A program made the translations under genes and the position numbers. Positions 28,520-36,210 of a DNA stretch of 64,000 bases are shown piece after piece. The notes under the pieces were generated by a model that made no database searches, was not told where the DNA came from, and worked only from the letters and a program-made list of their open reading frames with translations. This DNA is from Leptospiraceae bacterium (GTDB lineage Bacteria > Spirochaetota > Leptospiria > Leptospirales > Leptospiraceae), in assembly GCA_017996175.1 (NCBI GenBank), contig JAGOHK010000009.1, positions 20,069 through 84,068 of the forward strand, written 5' to 3'. The stretch's first letter is position 1, and each line of letters starts with the position of its first letter.

Positions 28520-31243
28520 CTACTCATACATCTTAAACGAGTGATGTAGAATTTCGGAACTCTTTAGTAGCTTGTATTCCATTTCGTTTGCATTAACTAG
28601 CTGTGAGGCATATTCTGCTTTGGCGCGAACGACTGAATCATCTACCAAGTAATCTGCTTTGATTTCCAAAATTTGATATTTTCCGTTCGTGAGTTTTATC
28701 AAAAAATCAGGGTAATAACTTCTAAGTGTATTAGAGTCTGGCTCAATGTAATTGATAAAAAAGTCAGTTTGTCCATGTGTAAGCATTCCGGTAAACCAAA
28801 CTCCTTCAACTTTACTATCATGAATTAGGATTTCAAAAATTTCTTTTTCTGGTATAGAATCAAAACAATAGCGATCTAAGTGAAAAGACTTACCGGCTAT
28901 TTCTGCGTAACCGCTATCTTCTCTTTTTACAACAAGGTCTTTTTTGGCTCTCATTCTGAAACTGTCTCCTTCCTTTGGAGGTTTGACTAGTTCGATCTCG
29001 ACTTCTTCTTTATTTTTAAACTCTACAATTTCATAAAGTTCTTTAAATAAATGAGGGATAATCCAGTCATATAAAAGCTCGTTGAATTCGTTTACGGATT
29101 TTAAAATTTCTTTCGTTCCTTGTTTGGTAGAAGAAAGTAAACCATTGATTTTAATTGGAGAAAGATTTAAATACTTTGCGATCTCAGCGACTAAAGTCAA
29201 CTCAGAGAAAGTTCTTTTCTCTTTGATATAGGTTACGTCCTTATCTGCCGATATTTTCTTTCCGATGTCATGGATACTTCTTTCGGAACGAAGAATTTTA
29301 TATTTCTCTGTGTCAACTTTTTCGAGTTCTAAATCAATTCCTTCTTTTAGTTTCTTCTCTTTCAGTTGATGAAGTTTACGAGTAAGATTAAGTTTTACCT
29401 TAATCGGTGGCGGAACAATTCTTACTTCTACGGTTTCTTTTCCATCGTCCGCATTGTTTAAATCACTAACGGATAATCGAAAGTTCTCTTGCAACTCTGC
29501 TTCCAATATTTTTACATTTTCATCCGAAAGAAATACAAGACCAGTTTCTTGGTAACTCGTGATTTGCCGCAGACAACGCATGGTAGCTTGCAGAACAAAT
29601 ACTTTGGATTTTGGCTCTCTGTGTAATCCAACACCAAATAAAGAACGACAATTCCAGCCTTCTTTTCCTTTGTTGACAAGTAATATAAATTGTTTGTCAG
29701 ATTGTGGAGTGTCTAAATTTTTAAATTCCCGAATGTCATCGTTAGTCGTAATAGAAGAATCTCCCACATTGACTAAAATCTTTTCAGTAGATATTCCCAT
29801 TTCGGATAAAACCTGTTCGACTGCGGGCTTTAGTTCTAATTGCAATTCTTCAATCGTAGAGGCAAAAAAGGCAATCTTAGGAAGGAGTCCCTCAAAGAGT
29901 TTGCCATTATACGCTGTCCAAAATTCTTGAATTGCTAAGCGAATAAAAGGAACGGTCTGATCTTTTATATTTTCAAATCCACTGATTTTTACTTTCTTTA
30001 AATATCTATTCTGAATAGCATCCTTTAATCCATAAGCATAAACCACTTCGGGTAATAGCCTACTACCCACAAAAGGAGTTCCCGTGTAATTATAACAACC
30101 AACAACTTTAGTTCCGGTTTGTTTTAAATTTTCAGCTAATTCATTGATTGTAACACGGAGGCTAGTCGCTGTTTGCTTTAATCCAAAGTCAGCAGCAAGT
30201 GCATTTCCGAAAACGTGATGTGCCTCATCTACATAAATTCCTAATTGTTTAAAGCGAGTAAGCTTAGCAAAACGTTGGTTTGTAATTAAATCCACTTCTT
30301 CCAAATCAAAACCATATAGGTCTAGATAATCTTGATTCGAACTTTTTGCTTTGTAAACAGCAGGATGAGATTCAAACAATTCCTGAGCACCAGTCTTTGT
30401 TTTTGTCTTCTTCTTTAGAATAATTTTTTGCGTGTTAGAGATGATGATATTGAATTTAGAATTATCTATGGCGTTTAACGCATCCCCAGTTTCATCCAAG
30501 AAAAAGAAATGTGTATTAGTCTCTATCCAACTTACATACTCAGGCGGAACTACTTTTGAAAAATCAAAAGTTTGAATTTCTTTCAAAGATTGCAAGACAG
30601 TTTTATCAGGAGCAAATACAAGTGCGTTATGACAAAACCGTTCATCATTGGGAAATTTATTGGCAAGAAGAAATTCATAGAAAATAGAAGTTGCCATGAG
30701 CACGGTCTTTCCAAGTCCCATTGTGAGAGCGAAAATATAGTTTGGGTAGATCTGCTGAAATTTCTGAATGCCTTCAAATACAACTTTAAAAAGTTCCTTG
30801 CTGGTCGTATCTAAAATTTCCGAAGGTCCGAACATACTCAACTGATTCTGTGCATCTATCCCAATGTCTTTTCGATTTGTAAATTCTTCTTTTTTATAAA
30901 ACCAATCTTCAAAAATCTGATAAAGAAATTTATTATGACAAAACTCTTTTAAGAAAACATACATCTCCAAAGCTTCAAACTGAGGTTTGCGCAAATATGC
31001 CGATGGGTTTTCCGGATTATTAAAATGCAAAAACTTGCGGGTAAGTGGTGTATAACTCGAATAAATTCTCTTTCGCTCTTCTTTTAGAAATAATTCTAAA
31101 TATACATAAAAAGGAAAATCAATATTTTGCGCTTTGGGTTTTGTTTTTTTAGGTTCTTTCATTTTTTCCACCATGAAATAGGTCTCATGTCGAAATATTT
31201 CGATTTCTTCGACATGACTACTGGTTTTTCTGCATCTATTCAT
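28520..31243 (-). CDS. res: Type III restriction enzyme Res subunit (helicase-endonuclease)
   Basis: A 907-residue superfamily 2 helicase with the P-loop region ALTMGLGKTVLMATS, the DEAH-type box IYVDEAHHVFG, the later helicase motifs GKEGWNCRSLFG and ATMRCLRQ, and a C-terminal PD-(D/E)xK nuclease (YYPDFLIKLTNGKYQILEIK). With Mod it would cut foreign DNA lacking the cognate adenine methylation. Its ATG overlaps the RAYT stop (ATGA), with AGAGG upstream. A second start at 31162 (MKEPKKTK) also has GGTGG, and the 27 residues between derive from a hairpin repeat, so the ancestral start may be 31162. Normally res follows mod directly; here a transposase gene intervenes. Confidence 0.9.
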   Translation of the reverse strand: MNRCRKTSSHVEEIEIFRHETYFMVEKMKEPKKTKPKAQNIDFPFYVYLELFLKEERKRIYSSYTPLTRKFLHFNNPENPSAYLRKPQFEALEMYVFLKEFCHNKFLYQIFEDWFYKKEEFTNRKDIGIDAQNQLSMFGPSEILDTTSKELFKVVFEGIQKFQQIYPNYIFALTMGLGKTVLMATSIFYEFLLANKFPNDERFCHNALVFAPDKTVLQSLKEIQTFDFSKVVPPEYVSWIETNTHFFFLDETGDALNAIDNSKFNIIISNTQKIILKKKTKTKTGAQELFESHPAVYKAKSSNQDYLDLYGFDLEEVDLITNQRFAKLTRFKQLGIYVDEAHHVFGNALAADFGLKQTATSLRVTINELAENLKQTGTKVVGCYNYTGTPFVGSRLLPEVVYAYGLKDAIQNRYLKKVKISGFENIKDQTVPFIRLAIQEFWTAYNGKLFEGLLPKIAFFASTIEELQLELKPAVEQVLSEMGISTEKILVNVGDSSITTNDDIREFKNLDTPQSDKQFILLVNKGKEGWNCRSLFGVGLHREPKSKVFVLQATMRCLRQITSYQETGLVFLSDENVKILEAELQENFRLSVSDLNNADDGKETVEVRIVPPPIKVKLNLTRKLHQLKEKKLKEGIDLELEKVDTEKYKILRSERSIHDIGKKISADKDVTYIKEKRTFSELTLVAEIAKYLNLSPIKINGLLSSTKQGTKEILKSVNEFNELLYDWIIPHLFKELYEIVEFKNKEEVEIELVKPPKEGDSFRMRAKKDLVVKREDSGYAEIAGKSFHLDRYCFDSIPEKEIFEILIHDSKVEGVWFTGMLTHGQTDFFINYIEPDSNTLRSYYPDFLIKLTNGKYQILEIKADYLVDDSVVRAKAEYASQLVNANEMEYKLLKSSEILHHSFKMYE
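31185..31217. repeat. Hairpin just downstream of the RAYT gene
   Basis: TCATGTCGAA and TTCGACATGA form a 10-bp perfect stem with a 13-base loop, with the smaller palindrome TCGAAATATTTCGA overlapping its left half. It lies 23 bp past the RAYT stop, inside the first codons of res. It could mark the end of the inserted transposase unit. Confidence 0.55.
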
Positions 31244-31890
31244 GCCGCCTCTTTCAATTCATCTTGAAGCCAATTACGTGGATTATTTCGAATGTAATTT
31301 CTTACATTGTATAATTCCATTTCATCGCGGATGATTCTATCGTGGAAAGATTTTTGCCATTGAAAACTCAATAATCCTGTTTTGCGAATTTTTTTCGTGA
31401 CCGCCGATTTGAATGACCCAACCATCGCCGGAATTCGTTCATTATTACGTTTTATTTCTGTCGTCATCATCGTGGTATCTGTGACCGTAACCGTAGGGTG
31501 CAGGCATGCCTGCACCCTACGGTTACGGTCACGGTTATTACGCGTTACAATTATTATCCCGTGAATATGATTTGGCATAATAACAAATTCATCCAAAATA
31601 CAATCTGGATAATGATCTGGTAAACCGTTCCAACATTCCAATACGATTTTTCCGTTTTCGTTTAATTTCATTGGATAAAATATTTCCGTCCGTCGTTCAT
31701 CATCCTGCCGTCCATCATCCCGTCGTAGGGAACAGGCATGCCTGTTCCCTACGACGATGGAATTATCGTCATCCGAATTATCCATTTCCCCGAAATAATG
31801 AATTCGATCTTTCGTGCAGATGGTTACGAAATAATAACCTTCGTTCGAATAATCCCAATTTGCCCAGCGTGGTGATTTGCGATTTTTCAT
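31240..31890 (-). CDS. REP-associated tyrosine transposase (RAYT; Y1/HUH), with two palindrome insertions
   Basis: A protein of about 216 residues of the IS200-like Y1 superfamily. The N-terminal GYYFVTICTKDRIHYFG and the HUH motif in FVIMPNHIHGIIIV are diagnostic, and the C-terminal LYNVRNYIRNNPRNW contains the catalytic-tyrosine region of RAYTs. I chose ATG 31890 (GAGGAG seven bases upstream). Such enzymes nick single-stranded hairpins and are thought to spread REP palindromes. Unusually, the gene carries two palindromes of the family found elsewhere in the window: one encodes VVGNRHACSLRR, the other RRVQACLHP. It lies between mod and res and overlaps the res start by four bases. HUH and Tyr are intact, so it may be active. 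Confidence 0.88.
   Translation of the reverse strand: MKNRKSPRWANWDYSNEGYYFVTICTKDRIHYFGEMDNSDDDNSIVVGNRHACSLRRDDGRQDDERRTEIFYPMKLNENGKIVLECWNGLPDHYPDCILDEFVIMPNHIHGIIIVTRNNRDRNRRVQACLHPTVTVTDTTMMTTEIKRNNERIPAMVGSFKSAVTKKIRKTGLLSFQWQKSFHDRIIRDEMELYNVRNYIRNNPRNWLQDELKEAA
31481..31532. repeat. Coding palindrome P2 (52 bp, perfect)
   Basis: A perfect inverted repeat centred at 31506/31507. The 28-bp core GTAGGGTGCA...TGCACCCTAC has 12-bp symmetric flanks (GTGACCGTAACC and its complement). It is read in the RAYT gene as NRRVQACLHPTVTV, a different frame from the other four copies. Confidence 0.92.
31721..31756. repeat. Coding palindrome P3 (36 bp, perfect)
   Basis: A perfect inverted repeat, core GTAGGGAACA...TGTTCCCTAC with 4-bp symmetric flanks CGTC/GACG. 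It is read in the RAYT gene as VVGNRHACSLRR. Next to it (31688-31720) are short tandem CGTC/CATCATCC repeats encoding a D/R-rich stretch. Confidence 0.92.
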
Positions 31891-31902
31891 TTGCATTCTC
31901 CT

Positions 31903-34023
31903 CTAAAGCGTAACCTCAAGCGACTCGCTGAGTAAATCGGTAATCTTAACTCGAATGGTTCCTTTATTTGCAGGAACAGGATAGACACCTTTTACAAGTT
32001 CATCCCCTTCTGGAACATCGACGACTTGTGGCTCGAATACTGCTCCATCATAATTAAAATCAATCATAACAGACTCGACAAGCTCTTTCCAATTTTCTAC
32101 ATTCTCTTTCATGATAGAAAGTTTTTGTAGAAGGTTCATCGGATAAAATTGGCGAATGACGACTTTGTTGTTTTCAATTGTAATCTCAGCTTCGGAATCT
32201 CGTTTGAATTCTAGATTTGCTTTATCACGCAAGATATCAACGACTTCCACGTCCACTGTAAACCCAGAATTCTTGACTTGTTCTTTGAGATATGCCCCCA
32301 AATCCGGCTCATGTCCCATACAAACCAATTGAATCGACTCTACTGGTTTACCAGGATTTGCCGCATTTGACTTTTCAAATTCTTTATAATTAAATCCCGT
32401 GATAAGTTCATTCAAATCCACACGAGTAGCAATCCGGTTAATCGGCATTATCTTCACCTTCTTCCCGTCCTTCTCTCCATCATAAACATTATTTCCTGGC
32501 AATGGTTGTATTTCCAACGCCCGCAGTAAAATGTCTTTTGCCTCAATTGGATTACGAAATACATCGTAATGATTTACGTTGTAAATTTGGAATCCCGTAT
32601 ACGGTCGATGTAGGGAACAGGCATGCCTGTTCCCTACATCGACGGAAATCCCCGTCTCGCTGGAATTCCCCACGTTATTCGATTTATTTCCACCGTCCGA
32701 CGAATTTCCCGTATTAACGGTATCCGGTATGTCCGACGAATCCCCCATCGGCAATTCCGGATTATCCGTCTGACGTATCCGACGTAGGGAAGAGGCATGC
32801 CTCTTCCCTACGTCGGATACGTCAGACGCAACGCCTAACAGCCGTTTTGTGGTCGTTTGAATCGCGCCCAAATTAATATCCGCACCAATAAACCGCCGTC
32901 CCAATTTCATGGCAACCGCTTGTGTGGTTCCACTTCCCATGAAGCAATCAAAAACAAGGTCGCCTGGATTGGAAGATGCTTTGATTATCCGCTCTAAGAG
33001 TGTTTCTGGTTTTTGCGTTGGGTATGAGACAGATTCACTACCCATGGAATTAATGATATTGATATCATCCCATAAATCTGGAATATAAACGCCCTTAGCC
33101 TCCGATACATAATATTTTAACCTTGGTAGTCCACCTTCTTTGGCTGGCCAATATATTTTACCCAATTTATCTAGCTCTTCTAATTCCGATGGTTTTCTCA
33201 ACCAGTGCATACCAGCTTTTCCTATAAGATTTGGGTCAATTCCTTTCCACGATTTACCAGTTTCACCATTTATTGTTTTACCTGATCCTAATAACGGAAC
33301 AGGCTGAAAAAATCCATTTTCATCTTCAAAACTAAAATGCTTCTTTGAACTTTCAGAATATTCACCAAATTGTACATTAAAATTATTAATATTACTTTTA
33401 GTATAGAAGAACATAATATCATGACTATTTCTCCATTGTGTATTTACATTTGTTGCAATGGCAGAACGTTTCCATATGATTTCATTCCTAAAATTATTTG
33501 CTCCATAGATTTCATCCATTATTATTTTCAAAAAGTGACTTCTCTTTGTATCACAATGCAAATAAATACTTCCCGTATCACTCAACAACTCCCGCATTAA
33601 AATCAATCGTTCATACATGAATTGGAGATACTCGTCATTAGACCATATATCTGTGTATTGTTTTTCTTCAAAGGCTGTGCTGTCGTTGGTGACTTGCTTT
33701 CCTCTCAGTTGGATTTTCTTTTTATAATCCGCTTTGCTATCAAAGGGTGGATCTATATAAATCAAATCCACCTTGCCCCGATACTTTTTCAAGAGATGAC
33801 TCATGACCTGTAAATTGTCTCCCCAAAATATCTGGTTCATCCAACCATCTACTTCTTCTCCAAACTGTTCCTTCAATTGTGCCGGATAAAACTGTGTTGA
33901 GTAAAACGGGCGTTTGCCTTTCCAATGTAACATCGGATAACCCTTAATAGGCTCAAATTCGTATTCTTCTACGGAGGGGAGGTCGGTTTTTAGGTTTAGG
34001 GTTGGGTCTTTTGTTTTGGGCAT
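31903..34023 (-). CDS. mod: Type III DNA adenine methyltransferase Mod, with two palindrome insertions
   Basis: A 706-residue N6-adenine methyltransferase of the beta class. Motif IV is YIDPPFDSKADY (about residue 90) and motif I is FDCFMGSGTTQAVAMKLG, giving the IV-before-I order of type III Mod proteins. It methylates one strand of its site and guides Res. Between the catalytic domain and the C-terminal part is an insert of about 85 residues, rich in S, D, N and G, bounded by two palindromes (DVGKRHASSLRR and DVGNRHACSLHR). The frame is preserved, so the protein may still work. The stop lies 12 bp before the RAYT start. Only one candidate start is apparent, ATG 34023. Confidence 0.92.
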   Translation of the reverse strand: MPKTKDPTLNLKTDLPSVEEYEFEPIKGYPMLHWKGKRPFYSTQFYPAQLKEQFGEEVDGWMNQIFWGDNLQVMSHLLKKYRGKVDLIYIDPPFDSKADYKKKIQLRGKQVTNDSTAFEEKQYTDIWSNDEYLQFMYERLILMRELLSDTGSIYLHCDTKRSHFLKIIMDEIYGANNFRNEIIWKRSAIATNVNTQWRNSHDIMFFYTKSNINNFNVQFGEYSESSKKHFSFEDENGFFQPVPLLGSGKTINGETGKSWKGIDPNLIGKAGMHWLRKPSELEELDKLGKIYWPAKEGGLPRLKYYVSEAKGVYIPDLWDDINIINSMGSESVSYPTQKPETLLERIIKASSNPGDLVFDCFMGSGTTQAVAMKLGRRFIGADINLGAIQTTTKRLLGVASDVSDVGKRHASSLRRIRQTDNPELPMGDSSDIPDTVNTGNSSDGGNKSNNVGNSSETGISVDVGNRHACSLHRPYTGFQIYNVNHYDVFRNPIEAKDILLRALEIQPLPGNNVYDGEKDGKKVKIMPINRIATRVDLNELITGFNYKEFEKSNAANPGKPVESIQLVCMGHEPDLGAYLKEQVKNSGFTVDVEVVDILRDKANLEFKRDSEAEITIENNKVVIRQFYPMNLLQKLSIMKENVENWKELVESVMIDFNYDGAVFEPQVVDVPEGDELVKGVYPVPANKGTIRVKITDLLSESLEVTL
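32604..32643. repeat. Coding palindrome P4 (40 bp, perfect)
   Basis: A perfect inverted repeat with the same core as P3 and 6-bp symmetric flanks GTCGAT/ATCGAC. It is read in mod as DVGNRHACSLHR, in the same frame as P3. Confidence 0.92.
32767..32828. repeat. Coding palindrome P5 (62 bp, perfect)
   Basis: The longest copy, centred at 32797/32798. The core is GTAGGGAAGA...TCTTCCCTAC, with 17-bp symmetric flanks (CGTCTGACGTATCCGAC and its complement). It is read in mod as DVGKRHASSLRRI. Confidence 0.92.
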
Positions 34024-34049
34024 GCTAATCTTCTTTATTTTTTATTGTC

Positions 34050-34110
34050 ATTTGTCATGGTGAGCTGCTCCGCACTGAGCTTGTCGAATGTGTCGAATCC
34101 ATACTCGTTA
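34050..34110. repeat. Probable intergenic repeat upstream of mod
   Basis: The segment contains GTCATGGTGAGCTGCTCCG and GAGCTTGTCGAATGTGTCGA, with GTGAGCTG/CTGAGCTTGTCGA half-repeats. This type of sequence is common as dispersed repeats in bacterial intergenic DNA. Only one copy is seen here, so the call rests on style. Confidence 0.35.
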
Positions 34111-34140
34111 TTTTTCATTCGTTATTCTGATATCATAGAA

Positions 34141-34542
34141 CTATAAAGCCATTTCTATAAACTTCGCAATTTTTATAACTTGTATTTTCTTATATGGATG
34201 TAAAGCTAACAAATCTTCATCTCCAGTTATAATATAATCAAGATGAAATTGAGTTCCTATGTCTAGAATATAATTGTCTTCAGGATCGCGGCAATCTTGG
34301 ATTATTCTCTTAATTGAAACTACATTACTTTTTTCTGAAACAAATTTTAAAATGTCTATTATAGCTTCTTCCGAAAAGTATTTCTTTAATTTTGGGTATC
34401 GTAATACTCGCTCTAATTCGTCTATTTGCTCTAAGGATGTATATATTTTTATTTCTTTTTTAGACAAAATACTCTCTAAATTTCCAAAAGTCCTAGAGAG
34501 AAAATAACTTATCCAGACATTTGTATCAATAAAAATTTTCAT
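34141..34542 (-). CDS. PIN-domain toxin, COG1569 type
   Basis: A 133-residue PIN-fold ribonuclease toxin. The acidic metal-binding residues are visible: D6 in KIFIDTNVWISYF, a middle Glu (LEQIDELERVL), then DCRDPEDNYILD and YIITGDEDLL. Family members cleave RNA when freed from the antitoxin. The start overlaps the end of the 70-residue antitoxin gene by four bases (ATGA), the usual antitoxin-then-toxin order. All expected acidic residues are present, so it looks active. Confidence 0.88.
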   Translation of the reverse strand: MKIFIDTNVWISYFLSRTFGNLESILSKKEIKIYTSLEQIDELERVLRYPKLKKYFSEEAIIDILKFVSEKSNVVSIKRIIQDCRDPEDNYILDIGTQFHLDYIITGDEDLLALHPYKKIQVIKIAKFIEMAL

Positions 34543-34751
34543 TTAGCTCGTTTTCTCTTTACTTCTTTCACAATACTCATTATTTCAGAGTCGGAAATTT
34601 TAGCTTTTTTATTTGAATTTCTTATCTTTTGAATTCGAGTTTGCAGAGTAATTTTATTCAGATATTTAGATAATTCATTTTTCTCATCCAAATTAAGCTG
34701 ATCGATAATCGTCTTTACTTGTTTCACATCTATTTGTAATGCAGCTGGCAT
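34539..34751 (-). CDS. Antitoxin partner of PIN toxin
   Basis: A 70-residue, highly charged protein (KKAKISDSEIMSIVKEVKRK at the end) whose 3' end overlaps the PIN toxin by four bases. The N-terminal half (VKQVKTIIDQLNLDEKNELS) is helical and may dimerise; the C-terminal basic helix probably wraps the toxin. No DNA-binding motif is obvious. The assignment rests mainly on position and size. Confidence 0.75.
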   Translation of the reverse strand: MPAALQIDVKQVKTIIDQLNLDEKNELSKYLNKITLQTRIQKIRNSNKKAKISDSEIMSIVKEVKRKRAK

Positions 34752-34799
34752 ATATTTAGTTTCTCCTATTTTTCATAAATTGAACTGATTCTTAAATTT

Positions 34800-34844
34800 C
34801 TATTCTATTAATGTTTTTACCGTTTTGAAAGTCTTATTTCCCAT
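34800..34844 (-). pseudogene. 14-codon remnant after an orphan antitoxin
   Basis: Two bases after the stop of the 34847-35083 gene an ATG opens a frame of only 14 codons (MGNKTFKTVKTLIE). Its position is where the toxin of a toxin-antitoxin pair would begin. It may be the stump of a deleted toxin gene, but it is too short to be sure. Confidence 0.25.
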
Positions 34845-34846
34845 TT

Positions 34847-35083
34847 TTATTTTCTAAATAAACTTTGAATTTCTTTTTGCACTTCTTCATGAGAAATAAG
34901 ATTCCCATTTTTTATATCTTCCAAACCTTTATCTAACTCTTTTTTTTCCCATTCAGAAATTGGAATTGGAGCCAAGATTTGAGAAATCATAAGTTCAATC
35001 TGATTCAATAAATCATCTTCATATAGGTTTACTATTTGTGAAATTAATTTAACTTTTTTTACTTCCATTTCTTGAATTGTCAT
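34847..35083 (-). CDS. Putative orphan antitoxin
   Basis: A 78-residue acidic helical protein (NLYEDDLLNQIELMISQILA, then EWEKKELDKGLEDIKNGNL). The motif around ISHEEVQKEIQSLF is like the C-terminal ends of addiction-module antitoxins. It lies between two PIN modules, with no intact toxin directly downstream. It could be a third antitoxin for one of the neighbours or the survivor of a broken pair. Confidence 0.55.
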   Translation of the reverse strand: MTIQEMEVKKVKLISQIVNLYEDDLLNQIELMISQILAPIPISEWEKKELDKGLEDIKNGNLISHEEVQKEIQSLFRK

Positions 35084-35103
35084 TTTTCTAGCCTCAGTTT
35101 CTT

Positions 35104-35469
35104 TTAGGTATTTATAGGATTACTAACTTTCAAATCTTTGATGTTGGCGAAATCATCCATATTACGGGTAAGCATTTCCATATTCAGAGATAGAGCAGTA
35201 GCGGCTATTATAGAGTCACCGAAAGACATTTTCTTTTGTTTACGAATTTCGATTGCACTATCAATGATGAGGCTAGAGATGGGAACAACTTTTAATATAG
35301 CAAATGCAGATTCAAAATAGTTTTTTTCCTCTTCCGTTATATTAGAATATCCTAATACTTCTAATCTTGAAATTTCAGAAACGATATTTTTTTCTGAAAT
35401 AAAGCTTCGAAGATAGCTAAATTCATCCAAAGAAGAATAAATTAAAATGTTAGAATCTAATACTTGCAT
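35104..35469 (-). CDS. PIN-domain toxin, VapC-like
   Basis: A 121-residue PIN protein. It shows D5 in MQVLDSNILIYSS, a Glu in SEISRLEVLGY, the later acidic site KKMSFGDSIIAATAL and the fourth acidic position in LTRNMDDFANI. This is the usual VapC quartet. It begins directly after the stop of the 72-residue antitoxin gene. The predicted activity is endoribonuclease, blocked by the antitoxin. Confidence 0.88.
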   Translation of the reverse strand: MQVLDSNILIYSSLDEFSYLRSFISEKNIVSEISRLEVLGYSNITEEEKNYFESAFAILKVVPISSLIIDSAIEIRKQKKMSFGDSIIAATALSLNMEMLTRNMDDFANIKDLKVSNPINT

Positions 35470-35688
35470 TTATCTAAGTGGAAGCTGGCGATCTGCTCTT
35501 GTTGCTTTTTGCCACGCAACAGGATTTCCAAAAGAACTATTTTTAATTCCTTTTGCAATGACTTGTTTGTGATATTCCAACGAATGCTTTGATTCTTTTT
35601 CTTTTACTACTTTAATACCAATTCGATTGGTAATACTTAGTAACAAAAGTAAATCCTGTTCATTGTCTATGTCTAAGGTAATCTGCAT
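35470..35688 (-). CDS. Antitoxin partner of VapC-like toxin
   Basis: A 72-residue protein whose first part is a beta strand and helix (MQITLDIDNEQDLLLLLSIT), followed by a basic tail (KQVIAKGIKNSSFGNPVAWQ). AAAAGGAG lies upstream of ATG 35688. The stop abuts the VapC start, so the pair is co-translated. Similar short proteins with this N-terminal strand are found as PIN antitoxins in cyanobacteria and Leptospira. Confidence 0.75.
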   Translation of the reverse strand: MQITLDIDNEQDLLLLLSITNRIGIKVVKEKESKHSLEYHKQVIAKGIKNSSFGNPVAWQKATRADRQLPLR

Positions 35689-35693
35689 AATTT

Positions 35694-35762
35694 CTATTCT
35701 CCTTTTAATTTTATATGTAGCAAGCTTTTTTCTAGATACTCTTGGTTGATCGTTTTTTTCAT
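35694..35762 (-). pseudogene. 22-codon fragment between antitoxin remnant and VapBC pair
   Basis: ATG 35762 lies one base after the stop of the broken antitoxin and opens a 22-codon frame (MKKTINQEYLEKSLLHIKLK). It may be a toxin stump or noise. Its end carries the ribosome binding site of the following antitoxin gene. Confidence 0.25.
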
Positions 35763-35763
35763 A

Positions 35764-35952
35764 TCACTTCTTTTCACCAGTTAAGGATTTGTTTTTTTCT
35801 GTTCCATATTTCCTGTTCCAATGCTCCATTGCTTTCTTGGAAATTTCTTCGATTGTCATATCTTCAAAAAGAGTTTGTCTCCATTCGGTGTAATCAAATT
35901 TTTCAGGCAAGGGTTCTTGTTCTTTTTGTTCTAATTCTTCTTAGGAAATCAT
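35764..35952 (-). pseudogene. Antitoxin gene broken by TAA at codon 4
   Basis: AGGAG and ATG 35952 are intact, but the fourth codon is TAA (35941-35943). Downstream the frame is open for 58 codons and encodes LPEKFDYTEWRQTLFEDMTI, then EEISKKAMEHWNRKYG. This aligns with the neighbouring antitoxin at 35998-36210 (EPFDYSLWSQTLFKGQSVRE). A paralogous antitoxin has therefore been inactivated by a point mutation, unless an unusual start is used. It fills most of the 309-bp gap between the flanking modules. Confidence 0.7.
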
Positions 35953-35997
35953 TGGTTTTCTCCTATTATCAAATATCTTGTTGGTAGGGAGGGACAT

Positions 35998-36210
35998 CTA
36001 TTTGTTTGATAACTTTTTTTTCTTTAAATACTTCTTCGCATCACCAACAATTTCTCTTACAGATTGACCTTTGAAAAGAGTTTGACTCCACAAGGAATAA
36101 TCGAATGGTTCTCTTTGGATTAACGCTATAAATCTTTCTGCTTCTACTAGACCTAGTTGGTTCAAAAGTATTTCGCTTCCTTTCAATCGAAGTTCTGTAT
36201 CAGTTATCAT
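35998..36210 (-). CDS. Antitoxin partner of the 36207-36650 PIN toxin
   Basis: A 70-residue helical protein (RLKGSEILLNQLGLVEAERF, then FDYSLWSQTLFKGQSVREIV and a Lys-rich tail). Its start overlaps the PIN toxin stop by four bases, so the order here is toxin before antitoxin. A broken paralog lies directly downstream. Confidence 0.7.
   Translation of the reverse strand: MITDTELRLKGSEILLNQLGLVEAERFIALIQREPFDYSLWSQTLFKGQSVREIVGDAKKYLKKKKLSNK

Noticed and set aside
29559..29930. Plus-strand open frame of 123 codons inside res
   Set aside because: It is antisense to the helicase motifs of res, which are intact on the minus strand.
31671..31913. Plus-strand open frame containing GNRHACSLRR
   Set aside because: It is the antisense of the RAYT gene. 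The same peptide appears on both strands only because the element is a palindrome.
31481..32828. Possible CRISPR array
   Set aside because: The repeats are perfect palindromes at irregular spacing inside coding genes, with no unit-length spacers and no cas genes.
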